Translations under genes and position numbers: made by a program
From: a bacterium
Lineage (GTDB): Bacteria > Auribacterota > UBA3054
Length of the DNA: 64,000 nt
Direction of reading: 5' to 3'
Assembly: GCA_017557885.1 (NCBI GenBank)
Contig: JAFYXV010000002.1
Coordinates: 255,056 to 319,055, forward strand
Notes under the pieces: model-generated
What the model was told of the DNA's origin: nothing
What the model saw: the letters and a program-made list of their open reading frames with translations, nothing else
Database searches by the model: none
Shown: positions 41,888 to 49,700 of the stretch, one piece after another
Layout: every line of letters starts with the position of its first letter
Numbering within the stretch: position 1 is the stretch's first letter

Positions 41888-44800
41888 TTACTTTCTGCGG
41901 AGGAAGAGAGCGGCGAAGACTAAAAGACAGAAAACCGCGGGTTCGGGGATCGCGCGCCAGCCCACATAATCATAGATCGGGTTGGTCGGGGTGAGCATGT
42001 AGCCGTCGATCTCCTGGAAATCCGGGTCTTCGGTGCCGTACGCGTAGTACAGACAGTTTGTTTCCACAACGTCCGCAGATGAATCGAACGCGCTTTCCGC
42101 CTCACAGCCGTAATAGAGGGAATCCTCGATCACGACCTCATTCTCCGCTTCCGCCTTGAAGGGCATATGAGCGTCCGCTATGAGAACGCTGGCGAAGGAC
42201 AGCCCGGCGCTGGCGCCCCAGGGCCAGTTGCCGACATAAACTGCTGGCCAGCCTTCCGCGCCGGCACAGACGACGGTCATTTTGTCGAGCGCGCAGTCGC
42301 TGACCTGATTGAGAAAAACAGGGCTGGCGCAATTGGGCGCCAGGACGCAGACATTCCGCGCCGAAAAGTCCGTAACACTGTAGATCGAGAAGGGCCTGGT
42401 GTAAGGTTCGTCCGTTCCCTGCAGACTGTATATGGCTACGTTCCGGACGCTCATATTGCTTTTATTGCAGGCGCAAAGGGCGCCTTGCATATGCCAGTTG
42501 TAGCGGTAATTGGAAAGCGGCCTGCCGCCCTGCATGATCATCAGATCCTCCAGCGCCGCGCCGTCCCTTTCCATACGCACGCCCACGTAGCCTTCGGGAA
42601 TTATTATGACGGTCTTGTCCGGGCCCGCGCCCTTAAGAGTGACGTTGTCCGCCTTAAAGCAGAGCGCCGTCATGCCGTTTCCCCAGATGTCGTACTGGTT
42701 GTTGTACCTGGCCAGGGAATAGTCCCCCGCCGCCAGATGGATAGTCTGTCCGGAAACAATTTCTTCCATGGCTTTGACAAGATCGCCGGATGGATCGTCG
42801 GCGCTCCTGCCGCTTCCCTTTGCGCCCGGGGCGATGAACCAGTCTCCTGAGTTTCTCTTGGTTATGTGCATGGTGAAGGCGCCCTGGGATCCGGCGTGCC
42901 CGTCCCAGCAAATGTAGTAGGCTGTCCCGGCTAGAGCTTCAAGGTCGTAGCATTCGTCCCGATCGCTGTCCAGACTTTCCACCACCGCCAAAAGGTTCGG
43001 AAAAGTTACTTCATTTCTTTCCACAGTGTATAAGGAGAGCATGGCGTCAAAGCCGGAAACTTCATACGAGCCAAGGTCGTCGATCCTGTAAACGCCGTCT
43101 TCCGGGGGAACGAACTTGTACCAGACGGAAGAATTGTGCAAAGCGTTCTCGCCCAATTCCACCGTCGCGCCGGTGTTGTCGCCAGCAGTGTCGCCGGGTA
43201 AAACCGTGACGGCATTCCTAAGATCGTCGTTTTCCATGCTCGCCGCAGTGCACCAGCCGATATTGGCGTAATAGATCTTCGTGGCGCAAAGGATGTGGCC
43301 GCCAACCTCCCGGAAGGCCGGGTCGTTGACGCCTTCCTCGAAGGAAACGCACTTTTGTTCGCTCAGCTTCACGTTTCTTCCCATGAAGCTTTCCTTCGTT
43401 GCGGCGTAGTAAACGCAGTTGCTGGCGGAAAGTTCAACGTTGTCCTCCAGATAGAAAGGCCTGCTCGCCTTGTAGAAGAGGCAGTTGTTGTAACTGATGT
43501 CCGTCGAGGCGCCAAGTCTCTGCCTGCTCTGGTAAACGGCGCACTGTCCGCCAACTTTCCCGCAAACGGTCAGGTTGTTCAGAACGTCGTTCTGGCAGCC
43601 GAGCATGACGGTAGGCGCGGGATGGTTCGGGGCGGAAACAGCCAGGCGGCAGACGCGAGAGTTTTTAACGCCGTACATCGTGAAGGGACGGACGCCGCCT
43701 CCCGTCTGCTCGCTTATCACGGCGACGTTGGTGACAAACGCGCCCTCGGCGTCGCAGACGCAGAGGGCTCCCTGTAAGGCGTCCCGGTATCCGGCGGCGC
43801 GGTTATAGGATGTTCCTATTGACCTGACGGTCAGATCCGCCAGGGTGCAGTTGCTAGCTTCCAAACGTAAGCCGGTGTAGCCCTCCGGCGCCAGGATAGT
43901 GGTGCTGCCAGGTCCGGCGCCTCTAAGTCCGGTCCCCTCCGCTTTAAGGCAAAGCACGGTGTTGCCAACGCCCCAGCAGTCGTATTTGTTGTGGTGATCG
44001 GCGATAGAGTAAGTGCCGGGCGCCAAAACGACCTCGAAGGGCGGCTTGATATTTTCCAAGGCCTCCGCCAGGTCTGCCATGGGCGTCTTTGGGGTGCGGC
44101 CGTCTCCCTTCCCGCCCGGAGCCACGTAGAGGTTGCCCGCCCAGCCGGATCTCAGGAAGAATCTGCCAGCGCCCTCTTTTGAACCGACGGCTATGTAATA
44201 ATACTTACCGGGAGCTACGTCAAAGGACACGCTCTCGTCCTTGTCGGCATCAGTCAAGGGAACGACGGATTTCAGATCGGAAAAATCCGCGGAAGCGGAG
44301 GAGGAGGAATATATCGCCAGCGTCGTGTCGTTGCCGAACGCTTTCCAGCTGCCCGCGGTTGACAGCTCCAGTTTCTCGCTGGTTTCGCCCTTGAAACGGT
44401 ACCAGACCGTGGCGCGGCTCGCAGTGTTTTCGCCCGGTTCGATCTTGGCGTAAGCGTTGTCGCCGGTAATGTCCGTATTTCTTTCGTAAGGAAACGGCCG
44501 GGAAAGATGATCGTTCAGAGGACCGTCCAGGCAGTATTCGATCTTAAAGTGATCCAGCGCCATGGTCACGCCGCCCGCCCAGAAGAAAAAGCGCAGGGTG
44601 CTGAAAATATCGGAGTCGTTCTCCTGCATGGTGAATTCTCCAATCTCCTCCGTCACGCCGTTCACGGTTATGGACTTCAGCCAGTGGTGACCGTCCGTAA
44701 AGTTGGCGTAATAATCCAGAGTGATGTCGAACCATTCTCCCGCAGGGACCTCCAGTTGGGAATCCTGATGGGCGTCCGTCGCCCGCAACTGGTAATGGTC

Positions 44801-46591
44801 CCCGTCTTTCCTGAATTCTATTTCCGCGCAGGCAGGGCTCCAGAAACCGAAATTCAGGTATCCTTCCGTCTCGGGAAGCTTCATCCTGGCGCTGTACCGC
44901 CAGATCCGGTAGCGGTTGGCAGCTCCCCCGCCCCAGCCCGAGGAGACGGGATTACTAAAATCGTAATGGGCGCCCCAGAGGCCGTTGGGATGGATCTCCA
45001 CATAAGTCTTGCCGCCCTCTTTCACGGCCGTGATATTTCCGTCGCTGCCGTAGCCGTCGCCCCAGCCGTACTTCCCTTTGATGTCGCCCGCCTCATAATC
45101 CGAGAAATCTTCCTCCAGAACGGTAACGTATGGCTCTATGGGGACATATGTGTCTTTGCCGGCCTTGACGGCCGCGTGACGGCAATCCTCGTCAGTCAAC
45201 GGATCGAAAGTATTGTCGCAGTTCGTGTATGTGACGATCGCCCGGGAAGAGTTGTCGAGCGAAGCGCCGGGCATAAAGCAGTCCCTGACGTTGAAGACCC
45301 ACTGCACGTCGGATCCTCCTCCCTGTTCGGAAACAGGATGCAGCGTGTTTAAAAAGACGCAGCAGTCCACGTTCACCGTCAGAGGAACGTTGCCGTACCA
45401 GGTGTTGCCGTAAACGGCTGTCTGGTGGTCAAGGGTATCCTCGCTTTTCTTGCCGGCTATAAGATCCCTGTTGCTCCTGAAAGTGCAATAGGAAAAATCC
45501 ATCCTGCTCTTTTTTTCAGCGTCGGCCGAATCGTCCCAGGTGAACGCCTTTATGAGGCAGGAGGTAAGAAGGCCGTAGGAAATGAAAGCACAGTCGCGGG
45601 CCTTCAGGCTGCCGCCGGGATTAAGCTGCAAAGAGGCCGGGCGAATGAGGGCGCCGCTGTCAGGATTCTCAGTTTCCCCCTCGCTTCCCACGTAAACATA
45701 AACGTCTTCCAAAGTCACATCGTCCGCATCCACCACCGTCAGGGCGCCCGTCAGGCCGTAGTAGGAGCCGCCCCAGTCCCCGTTGCCCTTGATGTCTTTG
45801 GGGTGGATTATGGAAACGCCCTTTAGGGTGATACCCGTGCCTGTGATATACACGCCGATGTCATCAGTCTCGTCGCAAAGTATGATAGTTTGGTCCGAGC
45901 CGGCGCCTATTATGGAAATGCCGGATGTGTCTATGAGAAGGAAGTTGCCGTCCGTCCAGCGCAGATTCTGCATCGCGCCAACTTTTGAGAGCTTGTAGGT
46001 GCCGGGAGCCATGAAAATGGCGTTGCCTCCCTGTACGTCGGACAAAGCCGTGTTCAAAGCGCAGGGGTCGTCAAAAGAATCTCCTGATCCGCGGCCGTCG
46101 GGAGAGCAGTACATATCCCTCAAAGGCGTAGAATAAGTGCTGATCTTGAAATCGCCGCAGTTATCGGAGGTCCAGGCGTAGATGCCCACGTAGTAGTCCT
46201 TGTTCCCCTTGAATATCCCGGAATAGATCTCGTCAACGTTCGTGTCCTGGGTGACGATATACTTAAGATCCCTTACGTTTGTGCCGGTGGCGATGACAAG
46301 GCAGGTGTCCTGAGCGCTGTCCACGGCATTGATCTCGAAGTAAACATTCTGATTAAAAGATGTGCCGAGGTTGAACTTGTACCAAACGGATTTCACCCAG
46401 CCCTGGCCGAGATGATCTGTTTCGCCCGCTTCCAGCGTGGCCTCCGTGGTGGTGCCGAAAACTTCCGTCCCGATCACGAGGGTCTCGCAATCGGCGAAGT
46501 TGTCGTTTGCGGGAGCGGCGGCCCGGGCGCTTAAAGCCAAGGCGAGCGTCATGGCCAGGCAAAGAAAGCGTTTCATGCTGTTTTTCATCAT
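41888..46591 (-). CDS. Giant exported multi-domain beta-helix protein with PEP-CTERM tail (1567 residues)
   Basis: A signal peptide is followed by three rounds of a PPC-like domain plus a right-handed beta-helix. Helix openings fall near residues 160 (CSPDGRGSGDS), 820 (YVAPGGKGDGR) and 1250 (FIAPGAKGSGR). A LamG-like beta-sandwich lies near residue 489. The PPC-like domains begin PANDNFADCETLVIG, PLNDHLSRPFPYE and ENDDLRNAVTVLPG. The tail IPEPAVFCLLVFAALFLRRK is a PEP-CTERM sorting signal, so anchoring by an exosortase is expected. Comparison with the paralogue suggests translation starts at the internal ATG at 46576. No catalytic residues were identified. Likely a large surface adhesin or glycan-binding protein. 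Confidence 0.93.
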   Translation of the reverse strand: MMKNSMKRFLCLAMTLALALSARAAAPANDNFADCETLVIGTEVFGTTTEATLEAGETDHLGQGWVKSVWYKFNLGTSFNQNVYFEINAVDSAQDTCLVIATGTNVRDLKYIVTQDTNVDEIYSGIFKGNKDYYVGIYAWTSDNCGDFKISTYSTPLRDMYCSPDGRGSGDSFDDPCALNTALSDVQGGNAIFMAPGTYKLSKVGAMQNLRWTDGNFLLIDTSGISIIGAGSDQTIILCDETDDIGVYITGTGITLKGVSIIHPKDIKGNGDWGGSYYGLTGALTVVDADDVTLEDVYVYVGSEGETENPDSGALIRPASLQLNPGGSLKARDCAFISYGLLTSCLIKAFTWDDSADAEKKSRMDFSYCTFRSNRDLIAGKKSEDTLDHQTAVYGNTWYGNVPLTVNVDCCVFLNTLHPVSEQGGGSDVQWVFNVRDCFMPGASLDNSSRAIVTYTNCDNTFDPLTDEDCRHAAVKAGKDTYVPIEPYVTVLEEDFSDYEAGDIKGKYGWGDGYGSDGNITAVKEGGKTYVEIHPNGLWGAHYDFSNPVSSGWGGGAANRYRIWRYSARMKLPETEGYLNFGFWSPACAEIEFRKDGDHYQLRATDAHQDSQLEVPAGEWFDITLDYYANFTDGHHWLKSITVNGVTEEIGEFTMQENDSDIFSTLRFFFWAGGVTMALDHFKIEYCLDGPLNDHLSRPFPYERNTDITGDNAYAKIEPGENTASRATVWYRFKGETSEKLELSTAGSWKAFGNDTTLAIYSSSSASADFSDLKSVVPLTDADKDESVSFDVAPGKYYYIAVGSKEGAGRFFLRSGWAGNLYVAPGGKGDGRTPKTPMADLAEALENIKPPFEVVLAPGTYSIADHHNKYDCWGVGNTVLCLKAEGTGLRGAGPGSTTILAPEGYTGLRLEASNCTLADLTVRSIGTSYNRAAGYRDALQGALCVCDAEGAFVTNVAVISEQTGGGVRPFTMYGVKNSRVCRLAVSAPNHPAPTVMLGCQNDVLNNLTVCGKVGGQCAVYQSRQRLGASTDISYNNCLFYKASRPFYLEDNVELSASNCVYYAATKESFMGRNVKLSEQKCVSFEEGVNDPAFREVGGHILCATKIYYANIGWCTAASMENDDLRNAVTVLPGDTAGDNTGATVELGENALHNSSVWYKFVPPEDGVYRIDDLGSYEVSGFDAMLSLYTVERNEVTFPNLLAVVESLDSDRDECYDLEALAGTAYYICWDGHAGSQGAFTMHITKRNSGDWFIAPGAKGSGRSADDPSGDLVKAMEEIVSGQTIHLAAGDYSLARYNNQYDIWGNGMTALCFKADNVTLKGAGPDKTVIIIPEGYVGVRMERDGAALEDLMIMQGGRPLSNYRYNWHMQGALCACNKSNMSVRNVAIYSLQGTDEPYTRPFSIYSVTDFSARNVCVLAPNCASPVFLNQVSDCALDKMTVVCAGAEGWPAVYVGNWPWGASAGLSFASVLIADAHMPFKAEAENEVVIEDSLYYGCEAESAFDSSADVVETNCLYYAYGTEDPDFQEIDGYMLTPTNPIYDYVGWRAIPEPAVFCLLVFAALFLRRK

Positions 46592-46616
46592 TTGGTTAAG
46601 GCTTATTCCTTCTGCT

Positions 46617-46625
46617 ATTTTACCA
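46617..46625 (-). promoter_or_regulatory. Extended -10 element for the 1567-residue gene
   Basis: On the minus strand TGGTAAAAT at 46625-46617, 26-41 nt before the possible ATG codons. A TTTATT -35 (46645-46640) lies 17 nt upstream of the hexamer, inside the terminator of the next gene. Confidence 0.55.
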
Positions 46626-46642
46626 CATTCCCTTTCCGCAAT

Positions 46643-46675
46643 AAAAAAGGCTCCCGGCTTTCGCCGGGAGCCCTT
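46643..46675 (-). terminator. Terminator of the 1946-residue gene
   Basis: A 10-bp stem (46649-46658 with 46663-46672) with the same sequence as at 41829-41854, followed on the minus strand by six T (46648-46643). The bases after it toward the gene also match the other copy, evidence of duplication of gene plus terminator. Confidence 0.92.
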
Positions 46676-46710
46676 TTCGCTAGTTTGAGCTAGCAGTTGC
46701 TAATCGCAGC

Positions 46711-49700
46711 TTACTTCCTGCGGAGGAAGAGAGCGACGAGAGCCAGCAGACCGATGATGGCCGGTTCGGGGACCACGGGGCGGACGCAGGCAACCGTATT
46801 CGGAGTGCCGCAGAACACGTCGCCGTTTTCGAGAACGACCGGGCGCATATGGTTGCTGGTGCCGGAGGCATCGCTGATCTCGTAGGACCAGACAACGTCG
46901 GCCTGAGCGCCATCGGTGCCGTCAGTCAGGAAGACGAGGAAGGATCCGTCGTCGCCTTCGGTCACGGCATAGAGGCCGCCTTCGTTGATCGGAACGACGC
47001 AGTTGCGAACGTGGCCGATCTTGGCGTCCCAGATAGCGGAGCCGTCTTCCGTCTTGAGGGCGGTCACGCCTTCAGAGTAGGAAGCGTAGATGATGTCGCC
47101 GCCAAGGTTGAGGGCCAAGCCGCCATCGTCGCCAGTGGCTTCGGAGAGCTCGGCAGTCCACTTCTTGGAGCCATCGGGGTTGAAGGCCATGACTTGGCCG
47201 TTTTCGCCGCCGATTCTGACAACGGCATAGACCGTGCCGTCAGCGCCGACGATCGGTTCGCGGCAGGTCATGTTGTCGTCTTCGTCGGTCTCGGCTTCCC
47301 AAGCCAAGGTGCCGTCAGCGGTGTTGACCGCGATGACATAACCTTCGTCCTTGTAGTAGACCTGAGAGCCGTCGGGGCTGAAGCTGACGCCGTTGCCGCC
47401 CCAGCCGTCTTTGCAGTCGGAATCTTCGTAGCACCAAGCGACGTTGCCGCCGGAGGTGACAGCGAAGAGACCCTTGCCAGCAACTTTCACGTAGGCTTTG
47501 CCGCCGTTGAACTTGATGGCGCTGCTGGTCAGACGGTCGCCGGTGGAAACGAGCTGGGTGATCCAGACGGTTTCCTTGGTGGCCAGATCGACTTTGCAGA
47601 GGTTGGCCTTTTCGTCGCAGACATAGAGATAGCCGGCATCCGTGATGGTCGGAGCGCCGTTGTCCCAGCTGGGTTCGGTGTAGAATTCTTCAACATCGCC
47701 GGTCTCAACGTTGATCTTGAGGACCGTGGCGTTGGGTGAAGGATCGTTGGCGAGATAGAGGAAGCCCTCGTATTCGACCGCGGAACCGCAGATGTACATG
47801 TCTTTGAAGTATTCGCTCTTCCAGACTTCTTCGCAGCCGTCATTGCCGTCGACAGCGATGGCGCCGGTGCCCTGGAGGTCATAGCCCAGAGTGGCGACAG
47901 CGGTCTCGGAAATGTAGGTGTGCCAGCCAATGTTCTTGTAGAACGGATTGACAGCGGTCAGGATGTAGCCTTCGACTTCCTGGAGTTCAGGATCGTTTTC
48001 ACCAGCTTCGAAGTACTGGCAGTTGGTCTCGGTGACGTCAGCATCTTCGTTGAAGTTGCTTTCTTCGGAGACATTGTAGTACACGGAGTCGTTGATGAAG
48101 ACTTCTTCGTCGATCTCAACCGTGAACGGATAGTAGGTGTTGCAGAGCAGGACGTTGTTGAAGGTCAGGCCTTCGTTGACGCCCCACGGCCAGTTGCCGC
48201 AGTACACAGCAGGATTCTGATCCTCATTGGCGCCGCTGACGGTCAGGTTGTTGACCGTAACGTCTTTGACCTTGTCGAAGAAGCAGGGGCTGGCGCAGTA
48301 AGGAGCTTCAACGCCCAGTTTATCGACGGTAAAGTCGGTGACGCTGTAAACGGCGAACGGACGGATCTCGTCGGTCTTCTGTTCGCTGTAGATAGCGACG
48401 TTCTTGATGCTCATACCGGCGCAGTTGCAGGCGCAGATGGCGCCCTGCATATGCCAGTTGTAGTGGTAGGGCATACTTTCAGGACGATAGGCCTTAACGG
48501 TCAGATCCTGGACGGAAGCGCCGTCGCGTTCCATACGGATACCAACGTAGCCGGCAGGAACCGTGAAGACGGTCTTGTCGGGGCCAGCGCCCTTCAGGGT
48601 GACGTCGGTGGCCTTGAAGCACAGAGCGGTCATGCCAGCGCCCCAAATGTCGGTCTGGTTGTAGAATTCAGCAATGCTGTATTCACCAGCGGCGAGGTTG
48701 ACGGTCTGGCCGGGAACCACGTTCTCCATAGCGAAGATCAGGTCGCCCGTAGGATCATCTTCGGAATAACCGGTGCCGGTGGCGCCCGGAGCGACGTACC
48801 ACGGACCATCATGCAGTTTGGTGATGGTCATGGTGAATTCGCCCTGAGAGCCTTCATAGCCGTCCCAGCAGATGTAGTAGGTCGTGCCGGCGGTGGCTTT
48901 CAGATCATAGGTCTCGTCCGTTCCGGTGTCCTGAGTCTCGACGACGGCTTCCAAGGTCGCGAAGGACACTTCTTCGCCGTTGACGGTGTAGATGCTCAGC
49001 ATGGCGTCGTAACCGGAGATGGCATGAGAACCTTCGTCGCTGATGCGGAAGGTGCCGTCTTCGGACGGAGTGAAGGTGTACCAAACGGAGGCTTTGTGAG
49101 CTTCGTTTTCGCCTTCTTCAACAGTAGCGAGGGTATTGTCGCCGACAGTGGCGCCTTCGCCGACATCGATGGCATCAGCCAGGTTGTCGTTTTCGGGGCC
49201 AGCCACGGTGCGCCAACCAACGTTCTTGTAGGTGGAAGAAGTGGAGGTCAGGACGAAGCCTTCGAGGGTTTCGAAGCCAGGATCATGATCGCCTTCTTCA
49301 TAGGACACGCAGCCTTCTTCGACGACGTCAGCGTCTTCGTTGAAGTTGCTGTCATTCGGGCAGTTGTAGTAGATGGAATTGTAGATGAAGACTTCTTCAT
49401 CGATTTCCACGGTGAACGGCATATAAGCGTTGGCCAGGAGGACATTGTTGAAGGTCAGGCCTTCGTTGGCGCCCCAGGGCCAGTTGCCGCAGTAGATAGC
49501 CGGGTTGTTAGCGACGTTCTTGGCGTTGACAGTCAGATAGCTGACCGTGACGTCTTTGACCTTGTCGAAGAAGACAGGGCAGCCGCAGTTCGGGGCATCG
49601 ACAGCAACTCTGGTGACGGTGAAGTCAGTGACGCTGTAGGTGGGGAACGGACGGAGCGCGCCGCCGTCGGTGCCAGCTTCGCTGACGATGGCGACGTTGC

